Part shown: positions 8,469 to 16,291 of the stretch, piece by piece
How the letters are laid out: each line of letters begins with the position of its first letter
Numbering within the stretch: the first letter of the stretch is position 1
Made by a program: the position numbers and the translations under genes
The notes under the pieces: model-generated
Seen by the model: the letters and a program-made list of their open reading frames with translations, nothing else
Told to the model about the DNA's origin: nothing
The model's database searches: none
From: Bacteroidales bacterium UBA4417
Lineage (GTDB): Bacteria > Bacteroidota > Bacteroidia > Bacteroidales > UBA4417
DNA length: 16,291 nt
NCBI GenBank assembly: GCA_002389705.1
Contig: DGQJ01000213.1
Span: forward strand, 6,859 to 23,149
Direction of reading: 5' to 3'

Positions 8469-9371
8469 ATGGATTTCTATGTAAAAATCCTTCTGTTAAT
8501 TTTAGTATTCGCAATGTTTTCTGGAACACCTTTATTTGCCGTGCAACCCGATACGCTTCGCATTAATCAAATTACTGAAGCACCAAAAATTGATGGCTTA
8601 GCAGATGATTCTGCCTGGCAAAAGGCGGATTGGATAAACATTGACCAGGTTTGGATACCCTGGAAAGGAACAGTTGAGCAAAGCGATTTCTCGGGCCGGT
8701 ATAAAGTACTTTGGTCTGCAAAAACAAACCTGCTCTATTTTATTGCCGAAATAAAGGATGATGTTTTTCGCGATGGGTATGTTTACAGCCAGAAGAATGC
8801 AAATTATTCTGACTACGATATTTTTGAAATATTTATCGATCCTGATTATTCGGGAGGCTTACATGTTTTTGACGGAGTTTGTGATGATGCGAAAAAACCG
8901 GTCTGCTGGGGGTTAAACGGAGAGAATGCTTTTACCTATCACATAAATGCCAATGCTCCTGCAGATGGCGCCGTTACTCATCTCAAAACGGTTGAAGACC
9001 TTTCTGGAACGGATTGGGACCACAAACAAATTGAAAATTATGCCGACCATCTTCCTGATTTTGCCTTCCGCAAAAGTGGAAATGTTTATACCTATGAGTT
9101 TTCGCTTAAAGTGTTTAAGGATAGTTACAACCCGCAACAACCTTCGGAAGAAGATCGTGATGAACTGTTTGAAGGAAAAATAATGGGGCTTGCTGCTGCC
9201 TACTGCGATGACGACCATCCAACAGGAATCGCCAGGCGTGATAATTTTATCGGTTCAACTCCGGGTACTGATAAAGCCCTGGACAACAATGGCAACTTTA
9301 ACCAAACCTGGATGAATAGTTCGTATTACGGTGTAGTAAAATTGGTTGGGATATTTGATAATCAAAAATAA
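8469..9371 (+). CDS. Exported CBM9-like carbohydrate-binding protein
   Basis: The protein is 300 residues with a signal peptide (residues 1-24, cleaved after PLFA). Nearly all the rest is one beta-sandwich of the carbohydrate-binding family 9 type: the start pattern ITEAPKIDGLADDSAWQKAD (34-53) is the classical opening of these domains, and LYFIAEIKDDVF (89-100) and DYDIFEIFIDPDYSGG (115-130) supply the typical strand plus acidic calcium/ligand loop. The C-terminal YYGVVKLVG also fits. No catalytic residues are evident, so its likely role is to bind polysaccharide or oligosaccharide at the cell surface or in the periplasm. It follows the 843-residue enzyme by 63 bases and precedes the GH-A enzyme by 5 bases, which indicates translation from the same message. 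Stand-alone proteins of this kind often accompany glycosidases in Bacteroidota; the ligand is not predictable here. Confidence 0.85.
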   Translation: MDFYVKILLLILVFAMFSGTPLFAVQPDTLRINQITEAPKIDGLADDSAWQKADWINIDQVWIPWKGTVEQSDFSGRYKVLWSAKTNLLYFIAEIKDDVFRDGYVYSQKNANYSDYDIFEIFIDPDYSGGLHVFDGVCDDAKKPVCWGLNGENAFTYHINANAPADGAVTHLKTVEDLSGTDWDHKQIENYADHLPDFAFRKSGNVYTYEFSLKVFKDSYNPQQPSEEDRDELFEGKIMGLAAAYCDDDHPTGIARRDNFIGSTPGTDKALDNNGNFNQTWMNSSYYGVVKLVGIFDNQK

Positions 9372-9376
9372 GCGTA

Positions 9377-10948
9377 ATGAAATTCAATTCTAAATTATTT
9401 CTTGCAGTATCGGCATTCAGTCTTTTGTCATTTATAGCAAGAACTCAGATTGTTATAACCGTTCAGACCGATTCGGTTGTAAATTCAATGTCCGCAGGTT
9501 TTGGGGCTAACACTTTTGCCATGCTTGATTCGGTGCCGGTGGTAACGGATAATAACGGCGGTTATCGCTCCTGGGGCGGAAGTGCATGGGGCGCAACTCC
9601 TGAGGCAAGCGATGAAAAAGCCTGGGCAAAAATTTATTCATACATGGACTGGCTTGGGATGGACTATACCCGATTGAATGTGGAGCACCGCATGTTTGAA
9701 CCCGAAAAAGGAAAGTATTCGTTCGATAACCGGGAAATGATGGTATTGTATAAATACCTAGATTATTTTGGGAAAAACGGCGTTACGGTTCAGCTTCAGG
9801 AAATGTACCCGAATGTTAAATGGTTAGCGCATCATAAACAGCAATCGGATGCAGTGGGAATTATTAAAAGCGGTCCTTCCAATATTGAAGCCTGGTCGGA
9901 TGGAATTATTGCGTTGCTGAAACATTTGCTTATTGACAAAAAATATACCTGCATCCAATACCTGGGTATTGCCAACGAGCCGCACCATGGCTGGTCGTGG
10001 TGGAAGGAGGCTGATGGACGAACCTCACAATCCATTATTCCTGCCCTCACTTTGTTACGTAATAAAATACAAAAAGAAAAAATACCTGTTTTGCTGACCG
10101 GCCCCGAAGCAATGTTTTACTTCTGGGAAGTCAAGGACAGCCAATCGAAATTTACTAACCTTGTTGATGCATTCACTTACCACGAATACATGACCATCAA
10201 CGATTGGTGGGAAAACCGCGAAAATAAAGACTGGAATCCTACACTGAAGCTGTTTACTGAACGTGTCAAAACCGCCGTTAAAATGGCTCACGACAACAAC
10301 AAACCCTTTTTCTTTTCCGAACACGGAACCATGCAGTTTGGGCTTACCCGCGACGACCGCGGCCCTTCGATGCATGCCGCGGTATTGAAAGATGTGGAGT
10401 TTGCCGTGCGTTACAGTAACCTGGGAGTGGACGGTTTCAGCCGGTGGAGCCTGCTTAACCGCAACAACCTCGACGGGCAGTGGAGTTTTATTGAAACTTT
10501 CGACCGAAAAACGATGAAGCTTCTCGATCCTGAAAAATACCTGCCTAAGGAAAACACCTTTTTTGGATATGGAATGCTTACACGTTTTATCTATCGCAAA
10601 TCGTCGGTGGTAAAAAGTGAAATCACAAATTATTATGCTGAAGATTCAATCAATGCACTTCATGTGTCAGCTTATATAAGCCCGGGAAAAACACATGCCA
10701 CCATTGTGGTAGTGAACGATAAACAGGAAACTTTCAATGCAGCTATTTCAATACAAGGAAAAGGAAACTATGAAACCTGGTATGCATATCGATTTTCATA
10801 CAACCAGCGGAACCTGAATGATATTCAGATTAATCCGCTTCAGGAGATAAAAGGTAAAAAACTAGAAGATAAAATTCCCGGCTTAAGCATTACCGTATAT
10901 TCTACCAATAAACTAATGCATGGCGACAAAGGGCTGGTGAATGAATAA
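9377..10948 (+). CDS. Exported clan GH-A (TIM-barrel) beta-glycosidase-like enzyme
   Basis: The protein is 523 residues with a signal peptide (about residues 1-23, basic start then LFLAVSAFSLLSFIA). Residues about 35-400 read as a TIM barrel of the retaining clan GH-A. The YLGIANEPHHGWSWW motif puts the acid/base Glu at E201, at the end of strand 4, and KPFFFSEHGTMQFG puts the nucleophile Glu at E315 at the end of strand 7; the spacing is normal for the clan. Other barrel markers are DYTRLNVEHRMFEPEKGKY (strand 2), VTVQLQEMYPN (strand 3), FTYHEYM (strand 6, H269) and GFSRWSLLNRNN (strand 8). The last 110 residues form a beta domain typical of GH30/GH39-like proteins. The clan fits a beta-1,4- or beta-1,3-linked sugar substrate, but I cannot choose among GH5, GH30, GH39 and less known families. 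It begins only 5 bases after the CBM9-like gene, so coupling is likely. Confidence 0.82.
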   Translation: MKFNSKLFLAVSAFSLLSFIARTQIVITVQTDSVVNSMSAGFGANTFAMLDSVPVVTDNNGGYRSWGGSAWGATPEASDEKAWAKIYSYMDWLGMDYTRLNVEHRMFEPEKGKYSFDNREMMVLYKYLDYFGKNGVTVQLQEMYPNVKWLAHHKQQSDAVGIIKSGPSNIEAWSDGIIALLKHLLIDKKYTCIQYLGIANEPHHGWSWWKEADGRTSQSIIPALTLLRNKIQKEKIPVLLTGPEAMFYFWEVKDSQSKFTNLVDAFTYHEYMTINDWWENRENKDWNPTLKLFTERVKTAVKMAHDNNKPFFFSEHGTMQFGLTRDDRGPSMHAAVLKDVEFAVRYSNLGVDGFSRWSLLNRNNLDGQWSFIETFDRKTMKLLDPEKYLPKENTFFGYGMLTRFIYRKSSVVKSEITNYYAEDSINALHVSAYISPGKTHATIVVVNDKQETFNAAISIQGKGNYETWYAYRFSYNQRNLNDIQINPLQEIKGKKLEDKIPGLSITVYSTNKLMHGDKGLVNE

Positions 10949-10997
10949 ATATTTATACTGCAGTAGCTTTTCCCCTGAATTCTAAAAGTTTAATATC

Positions 10998-12065
10998 ATG
11001 ACAAAACAAGTATTGAGTTTGCTCATTCTCCTGATCCTCGCATCCTGCCAGCCTCGCATGATGAAAGTTCTTTGTTTAGGCGACTCTATTACGCAAGGTA
11101 AAGTTGAGAATGATAGTATAACTCAACTCAGTTATCGTTTCTGGCTGTGGGAAAAATTTGATTCAGCAGGTATTAAAGTCGATATGGTAGGCAGCAACCC
11201 AATCTGGTTTCACGAAAACAGGGCGAAAAGAGTCAAAACTCCTGAATCTCAATATACCGGACATATTTTTGACACTGATCATGAGGCTTATTATGGAATA
11301 CAAACAAAGAAATTTCTGCTTGGCGGATTCACTCACGACAGCATTAACTATGAACCTTTTGGTGATCGGCTGCAGAAATTTGATGTACCCGATGTTGCCT
11401 TTATTCATATTGGCACCAACGATAGCCATAACGATTCATTACAAACCATCACTTACCTGAAACAAATACTGGAAGAACTTCATTTGCGAAATCCCAAAAT
11501 CATTATATTTCTGGCTAAACTCAATACTCCCTGGGTTCGCTTTGTAAACCATTCGGTTGAACCTATAATTGCAGAATTTAAATCAAAATATCCTAAAATG
11601 CTAATAGTGCCGGTCGATATGGCCTCGGGCTGGGTAAACTGTCCCGAAGCACCGGGTGCCATGACATTGGATTGGGCACACCCGAATACTCTTGGTCAAA
11701 AAGTAATGGCCGAAAAATGGTTCAAAGCTTACCTGAGTCTGGGCGACCACCAAAAGCCAGATTTTGTTGCTAATACCAAAGTAACAAACCTTACCGACAG
11801 CACAGCAACCATATCGTGGACACCGTCTACCGACAATAAATACATTGCCGGTTACAATGTAATGTTGAATAATCAAAAGGTGAACTGGCGCCGATCGGAA
11901 TGTGGTGGCAAGGAAAAGCAATGTATTGCACTGGTGCAGGGCAACTCATTTGTAATAACCGGTTTGAAAAAAGGACAGGAATATGAACTTACAATTTCGG
12001 CGGTTGATTTCGCCAACAATGTTACAATATCGGAAAAAACTAAACTGGTAATTGAAGGCGATTAA
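10998..12065 (+). CDS. SGNH/GDSL carbohydrate esterase lipoprotein with C-terminal FN3-like domain
   Basis: The protein is 355 residues. The N-terminus MTKQVLSLLILLILASC is a lipoprotein signal with lipobox L-A-S-C and lipidated C17; the following residues (QPRMMK) lack acidic charges. The SGNH hydrolase blocks are in order: LCLGDSITQG with nucleophile S30, a Gly block near residue 65 or 100, FIHIGTNDSHND with N141, and TLDWAHPN with the D225-x-x-H228 dyad. Residues about 256-355 form a fibronectin type III-like sandwich (TNLTDSTATISWTPSTDNKY, then ITGLKKGQEYELTISAVDF). Such enzymes remove acetyl or similar ester groups from plant or algal polysaccharides, for example rhamnogalacturonan acetylesterases, so the gene suggests that the target glycan is esterified. 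The insert between residues 70 and 120 is long for a minimal SGNH fold. It lies 49 bases after the GH-A gene and likely ends this group of intact genes. Confidence 0.88.
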   Translation: MTKQVLSLLILLILASCQPRMMKVLCLGDSITQGKVENDSITQLSYRFWLWEKFDSAGIKVDMVGSNPIWFHENRAKRVKTPESQYTGHIFDTDHEAYYGIQTKKFLLGGFTHDSINYEPFGDRLQKFDVPDVAFIHIGTNDSHNDSLQTITYLKQILEELHLRNPKIIIFLAKLNTPWVRFVNHSVEPIIAEFKSKYPKMLIVPVDMASGWVNCPEAPGAMTLDWAHPNTLGQKVMAEKWFKAYLSLGDHQKPDFVANTKVTNLTDSTATISWTPSTDNKYIAGYNVMLNNQKVNWRRSECGGKEKQCIALVQGNSFVITGLKKGQEYELTISAVDFANNVTISEKTKLVIEGD

Positions 12066-12137
12066 CTACCAGGTTATATCCTTTGGTTGATTAAAAGTTA
12101 ACAAAAAATATATCTAAATCTAAATATAGAATATGCT

Positions 12138-14230
12138 GTGCACAAAAAGACTCCCTATTTTTTGATAACAATATTTTTTGCCCTGGTTTCATCCGGTAAA
12201 GCCGGACAAATCGATAGGAAAGCGGTTGTTTAAAGGCACAACGTTACTATTCATCAGAATAATCCCCAAAAATCGATGCAGGTCGGGAATGGAGAGTTTG
12301 CTTATAATGTGGATATTACCGGAATGCAAACGTTTAATCCACATAACACCATGGCTCATTGGACCTGGCATAGCATGCCTCTTCCCAAAGGGTTTAAGCC
12401 CGGCGACTTTAAGGGGAAAATATTTGAAATAAACGGAAGACCTGTGGAGTTCGAAGTTGATAATCCTGAACAGCCTGAATTGTCGGAATGGCTTGCCGCT
12501 AATCCTCATCCGGTAAATCTTGGTAGAATTGGGCTATATCTCACACATAAAGATGGTTCATTGGCTGATGTCTCGGAAATTGAAAATTCTACCCAAAGTC
12601 TGGATCTGTGGACTGGCATCATAACCAGCTCATTCGTGTTTGATCATTGCCAGGTAGTGGTAAAAACCGCCTGCCATCCGCAAATTGAAATAATAGGAAT
12701 TGAAATTAACTCGCAGTTAATTTCATAAAAACAGTTGAAGATAGCCATGGAATTCCCCTATGCTGATGACCGGCAAGGTGCCGATTTTGTCGGAGATTAT
12801 ACCAGTATCGAAAAACATACAACTGTCGTGATAAATAATAAAGGGAATTTGCTTGTTCAGCGTAAAATGGACGACTTTAGTTATTTTGTAACTGTTACAT
12901 CTGATAGCAAAATAAAATACGAACAAGCCGGCTCCGCGAAAAATCCCCATAAATTTCTGATCATACCAGCAAACAATTTATCAAATTTCACTTTTACCTT
13001 TTCACAGGATTCCAAAACAGGTACAGGCAAGCCCGAAAATGTTTTTAATGCAAGTGCCCGGGGCTGGGAAAAGTACTGGCTTTCAGGAGCTGCTATCGAT
13101 TTTTCGGAATGTACCGACGAAAGAGCGTTTGAACTGGAACGAAGAATTGTTTTGTCTCAATATCACATGAAAGTTAATAATTCAGGTTCGTTGCCACCGC
13201 CGGAGTTGGGACTGCTAAAAAACAACTGGTATGGGAAATTTCATTTTGAAATGCTTTGGTGGCATGGTGTTCATTTTGCTTTGTGGAACCGCTGGGACGA
13301 ACTTGACGAAATGCTGAAAGTATATCAGAAATTTTTACCGACTTCAATCGAAAGAGCAAAAAACAAGGATACCAGGGTGCACGCTGGCCCAAATCGACAG
13401 GGAACATCGACCGTGAATGGCCTTTCTTAATCCACGCTTTCCTGATCTGGCAGCAACCTCACCCTATCTATTCTGCCGAACTTGATTACAGGCAACACCC
13501 CACATAGCAAACGCTCGAAAAATGGAAAAATGTTGTTTTTGCTACTGCCGATTTCTTGGCTTCCTATCCTGTTTTAGACAGTATAACCGGAACTTATAAC
13601 CTCGATCCACCGCTATTTATAGCCTCCGAAAACACCGACCACACGATAACAAAAAACCCGGCTTTTGAATTGTCGTATTGGCGGTATGGTTTGCGAACTG
13701 CTATAGAATGGCGTAAACGGATGCAAATGCCCGATTCGACTGCTTGGAATTCAGTGCTGGAAAATTTAGCCCCGCTGCCCATAAACGATAACAAATATGT
13801 TACTTATGAAGGCATTACGGATATGTGGACCAGGTATAATTATGAGCACCCGATGTTAATTGCAACCTATGGCATGTTACCAGGCGATGGCGTTGACACT
13901 GCAATTTTGCGAAAAACCTATTCTGAAGTGCTCAAAACATGGAATTTTGACCGTACATGGGGCTGGGACTATCCTGTTTTTGCTATGATAGCAGCAAGAT
14001 TAAATAAACCCGAAACAGCGATTGACATGCTTATGCATAATGGCGAACATTTTTCTTTCAATACGTTGAGATATAATTCCTGGGTTTACTTTCCGGGAAA
14101 TGGTGGCCTGCTATCGGCAATAGCAATGATGGCTGGCGGTTGGGACGGTAGCCCGGATACGTATGCTCCAGATTTCCCAAAAAATGGCAAGTGGAATGTA
14201 AAAGTTGAAGGATTTCGCAAAATGCGTTAA
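12138..14230 (+). pseudogene. Exported GH65/clan GH-L-like glycosidase, multiply broken
   Basis: Reconstructed, the product is about 697 residues. The first part reads KKTPYFLITIFFALVSSGKA as a signal peptide, then NVTIHQNNPQKSMQVGNGEF and AYNVDITGMQTFN, a typical opening of GH65-like exported glycosidases. A beta-sandwich N-domain is followed by an (alpha/alpha)6 barrel beginning near residue 310 with LKNNWYGKFHFEMLWWHGVH (E371 is the probable general acid), GARWPKSTGNIDREW, FELSYWRYGLRTAIEW and NGGLLSAIAMMAGGWDGSP. The frame is broken by TAA at 12231-12233, TAA at 12726-12728, a one-base loss in the six-A run 13358-13363, and TAG at 13505-13507. Segments 12276-12728, 12735-13430 and 13556-14230 are the readable pieces. 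The start is uncertain: GTG at 12138 is in frame, while ATG at 12133 would be in frame only if one A were added to the A run at 12143-12147. Kojibiose, trehalose or other alpha-glucoside activity is typical of GH65, but the family call is only moderate. Confidence 0.82.
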
Positions 14231-14552
14231 TAAACCATCCAATTTTTATAACTATTTGATTAAAAAAGGTAACGTATTTTTTATCTTATTAATTTTTATT
14301 CATTTAAGCATTTTATCCTGAAAATAAATTATTGAATAATATGAACTGCCCTAAAGAATAATTGAATATACAAAACGCACTATTTCAACACAATAACATA
14401 GAGTCAAGTATCCTGAACCTAGGTACAAGTCAGGTTGATTTATATATTCTAATTTCGTACTGGTAATATCTGGCTTATTTCAATTCAAATGGTTATAAGC
14501 CAGCCACCTGCAGCTCATTCTGCTTTAAGCTTAATCATTCTCTGTAAAGTAC
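14231..14552 (+). other. AT-rich intergenic region with no recognised gene
   Basis: This is the longest gap in the window (322 bases). It is strongly AT-rich, especially at 14245-14340, in line with a promoter region. I find no convincing Bacteroidota promoter pair (TTTG near -33 with TAnnTTTG near -7); TAATTTCG near 14450 is one mismatch from the -7 pattern but has no partner at the right distance. No strong GC hairpin followed by a T run is visible. A 73-codon frame at 14489-14710 overlaps the next gene in a different frame and has no family signal. The separation suggests that the gene at 14553 starts its own transcript. Confidence 0.5.
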
Positions 14553-16291
14553 ATGCGAAAACCATACAAAGCTTCTGGTATAAAGAGAGTCTTACTCTTT
14601 TGTTCATTTTTCTTTATATCCTTTGTAAATCAGGCCCAAACAGTGCACCTGGATTTATCAGAGAGTGCATTCAGCAGATTTGGTTCCTATATGGCCATTT
14701 CCAACACTGAATACAAGGGCATTGAAAGCCTGTTTTTAAGGGACATATCCGGCAACAGGCTATGGCAATGGAATGGCAATTTCAGAATAGAAATACTTAA
14801 AAATGGATTACCAGTAACTTATACCACAACATTTACGCCCGAAAAACTCACGCTGAAAACCCTTGATAATGCAACGCTGGAATTAACATTTCAGGGAACC
14901 GATGTTATACGTTTCAGAGGCAATGGAATTGTACTAAGGCTCACACAAACTATAAAGGATAACAACAGTTATTTTATTCCTGTCAACGAAAAATCGATTC
15001 GCGCCCAAATGGGTGGATATGCACATTATTTCATCAGGACACTTTCGGGGAAAATGAATGTTGACGGAATTCAGACACTCGAAAGAGGTGATCGCGACAA
15101 GTTACATATGGTGCTGGATTTTGCGCCTGAAGCTGATGGCCAGTTTGAAGTCGCTATACAGCAATATACAACCGGAATAAAACCGGTTGATTTTACCCAA
15201 TCCTTTGATATGTGCATTGGTGAAAACGCGAAATCCTTTTCATCATTTCTGCAAATTGTTCCCTCTGTATCAAAACCATATGAGCAAACACGATACGATG
15301 CTAGTTATGTAAACTGGTCGAGTGTTGTGGCGCCAAAAGGTTTCCTGAAACGAAATACTATGCTTATGTCGAAGGTGAATATGCGTGCTGCCTGGAGCTG
15401 GGACCACTGTTTGAATGCTCTGGCATCGGTTTCTGACCCGAAATTAGCCTACGACCAGTTTATGCTGCCTTTCGATTTCCTGGATACACAGGGAGCCGTG
15501 CCCGACATTATGATAGACCACAATGTAACCTGGGGATTCGTAAAACAACCGATTCATGGCTGGGCCTTGCAAAAGCTGCAATCAAAAGGATTGAAACTGT
15601 CAAAAGCCCAACAGCAGCAATGTTACGCAGCACTTGAAAAGTGGACACAGTTCTGGTTTTTGTACATGGACGATGACAAAAACGGGTTTCCACAATACAA
15701 CCATGGCAACGACTCGGGATGCGACAACAGCACTTATTTCGACAACGGCTATTCGGTGGAGAGTGCCGATTTGTGTGCATTCCTGGCTTTGCAGATGGAA
15801 TGCCTTTCGGACCTTGCCAAAAAACTTGGGAAGAATAAAGAATCGCTGGCGTGGAAAAGCAAATCTGACAAACTGATCACCGACATGATCAGCTATTTCT
15901 GGGATGGAAAACGGTTTGTGAGCAAGCGTACCATCGACAAAAGTCACCCCAACGAAAGCCAGAGCCTGATGCGATTCATGCCATTAGTACTGGGAAACAG
16001 GTTGCCGGAAGCGATCCGTACTGTTGTATTGGCTGATTTAAAATCAGAAAACGGGAATATTACCTTTTTCGGACTGGCAAGCGAAAGTCCAACCAGCTTG
16101 CTGTATGAAGCAGATGGCTATTGGAGAGGTCCGATATGGGCACCTACAACATATCTTTTGGTAGATGGCCTCAGGCAGATGGGGGAGAACGGCCTGGCAA
16201 AAAGCATTGCCATTAAATTCTGTGATCTTTGTGCAAAAAGCGGATTTGCCGAAAACTTCAACGCTTTAACCGGTGCGCCACTGCGCGATTC
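14553..16291 (+). CDS. Exported GH63/GH37-like (clan GH-G) glycosidase, cut by the window edge
   Basis: An uninterrupted frame of 579 codons runs from ATG 14553 to the last base, with a stop at 14532-14534 just upstream in the same frame, so this ATG is the first possible one. The signal peptide spans residues 1-28 (KRVLLFCSFFFISFVNQA, then QT). Residues about 30-255 are a beta-rich N-domain. The (alpha/alpha)6 barrel starts near residue 275 with NMRAAWSWDHCLNALA, the clan-typical W-x-W-D segment, and continues with AYDQFMLPFDFLDTQGAVPD. NHGNDSGCDNSTYFDNG carries the probable general acid D391, YWRGPIWAPTTYLLVDGL is the hallmark GH63/GH37 stretch, and GFAENFNALTGAPLRD carries the probable general base E567. 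Enzymes of this group are inverting and cut alpha-glucosides or related alpha-linkages. Only the last part of the barrel seems to be missing. The exact family and linkage stay open; the C in SGCDN, where M or W is usual, is atypical. Confidence 0.85.
   Translation, partial: MRKPYKASGIKRVLLFCSFFFISFVNQAQTVHLDLSESAFSRFGSYMAISNTEYKGIESLFLRDISGNRLWQWNGNFRIEILKNGLPVTYTTTFTPEKLTLKTLDNATLELTFQGTDVIRFRGNGIVLRLTQTIKDNNSYFIPVNEKSIRAQMGGYAHYFIRTLSGKMNVDGIQTLERGDRDKLHMVLDFAPEADGQFEVAIQQYTTGIKPVDFTQSFDMCIGENAKSFSSFLQIVPSVSKPYEQTRYDASYVNWSSVVAPKGFLKRNTMLMSKVNMRAAWSWDHCLNALASVSDPKLAYDQFMLPFDFLDTQGAVPDIMIDHNVTWGFVKQPIHGWALQKLQSKGLKLSKAQQQQCYAALEKWTQFWFLYMDDDKNGFPQYNHGNDSGCDNSTYFDNGYSVESADLCAFLALQMECLSDLAKKLGKNKESLAWKSKSDKLITDMISYFWDGKRFVSKRTIDKSHPNESQSLMRFMPLVLGNRLPEAIRTVVLADLKSENGNITFFGLASESPTSLLYEADGYWRGPIWAPTTYLLVDGLRQMGENGLAKSIAIKFCDLCAKSGFAENFNALTGAPLRD

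Noticed and set aside
12735..13430. Separate gene starting with TTG
   Set aside because: It is in the same frame as the preceding piece and its sequence continues the same GH65-like protein; the TTG is only the first start-like codon after the in-frame stop.
3158..13507. Reassignment of TAA/TAG to an amino acid, since all four in-frame stops are TAA or TAG and never TGA
   Set aside because: Intact genes in the same window end at TAA (1054, 5862, 9371, 10948, 12065) or TAG (8405) at the expected family lengths, and the broken genes also carry frameshifts, which recoding does not explain.
14416..14436. Small inverted repeat AACCT/AGGTT in the intergenic region as an operator
   Set aside because: A five-base stem with an 11-base loop is common by chance, and no second copy is seen near other genes.
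14449..14456. TAATTTCG as a Bacteroidota -7 promoter element
   Set aside because: It has one mismatch to TAnnTTTG and no TTTG at the proper upstream distance; in AT-rich DNA this is expected by chance.
14489..14710. Possible small gene of 73 codons before the GH63-like gene
   Set aside because: Most of it overlaps the long, clearly coding frame from 14553 and it shows no domain or signal features.

Overview
The window looks like chromosomal DNA of a Bacteroidota bacterium, probably a free-living glycan degrader of the Bacteroidales/Marinilabiliales type. The reasons are a moderately AT-rich base composition, a co-directional run of large secreted glycan-active proteins, signal peptides ending in A-Q or G-Q, a Cys lipoprotein, little Shine-Dalgarno signal, and a Bacteroidota-style L-rhamnose gene set. 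Taxonomy is inferred from style, not from a marker gene. All recognisable genes are on the + strand.

Layout. 26-1054 is an intact L-rhamnose/H+ symporter (rhaT). 1098-1699 is a truncated, frameshifted remnant of L-rhamnose isomerase (rhaA). 1739-4130 is a nearly full-length GH78-type alpha-L-rhamnosidase broken by one in-frame TAA and one +1 frameshift in a G run. Then come five intact, tightly spaced exported proteins: a (alpha/alpha)6-barrel protein of unknown family (4204-5862), an 843-residue multidomain (alpha/alpha)6-barrel protein (5874-8405), a CBM9-like carbohydrate-binding protein (8469-9371), a clan GH-A beta-glycosidase-like enzyme with both catalytic Glu residues (9377-10948), and an SGNH/GDSL esterase lipoprotein with a C-terminal FN3-like domain (10998-12065). 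12138-14230 is a second broken glycosidase (GH65/clan GH-L-like) carrying three in-frame stops and one frameshift. After an AT-rich gap of 322 bases, 14553 to the window edge is a GH63/GH37-like (clan GH-G) glycosidase, cut by the edge but with both predicted catalytic acids present.

How the genes fit together. The intact genes form a set for taking apart a decorated, rhamnose-containing glycan: binding (CBM9), de-esterification (SGNH), backbone or side-chain hydrolysis (GH-A, two (alpha/alpha)6 proteins, the GH63-like enzyme) and rhamnose uptake (RhaT). No SusC/SusD pair, sulfatase, polysaccharide lyase with recognisable motifs, or regulator is visible, so this is either the enzyme arm of a larger locus or a satellite cluster.

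The most notable result is selective decay. The rhamnose-releasing enzyme, the rhamnose isomerase copy and a third glycosidase are broken, while about 7.5 kb of coding sequence between them and the gene after them are open. The two unassigned (alpha/alpha)6 proteins and the GH-A enzyme are the best candidates for new enzyme specificity. No mobile element, CRISPR array, tRNA, rRNA or defence system was recognised.
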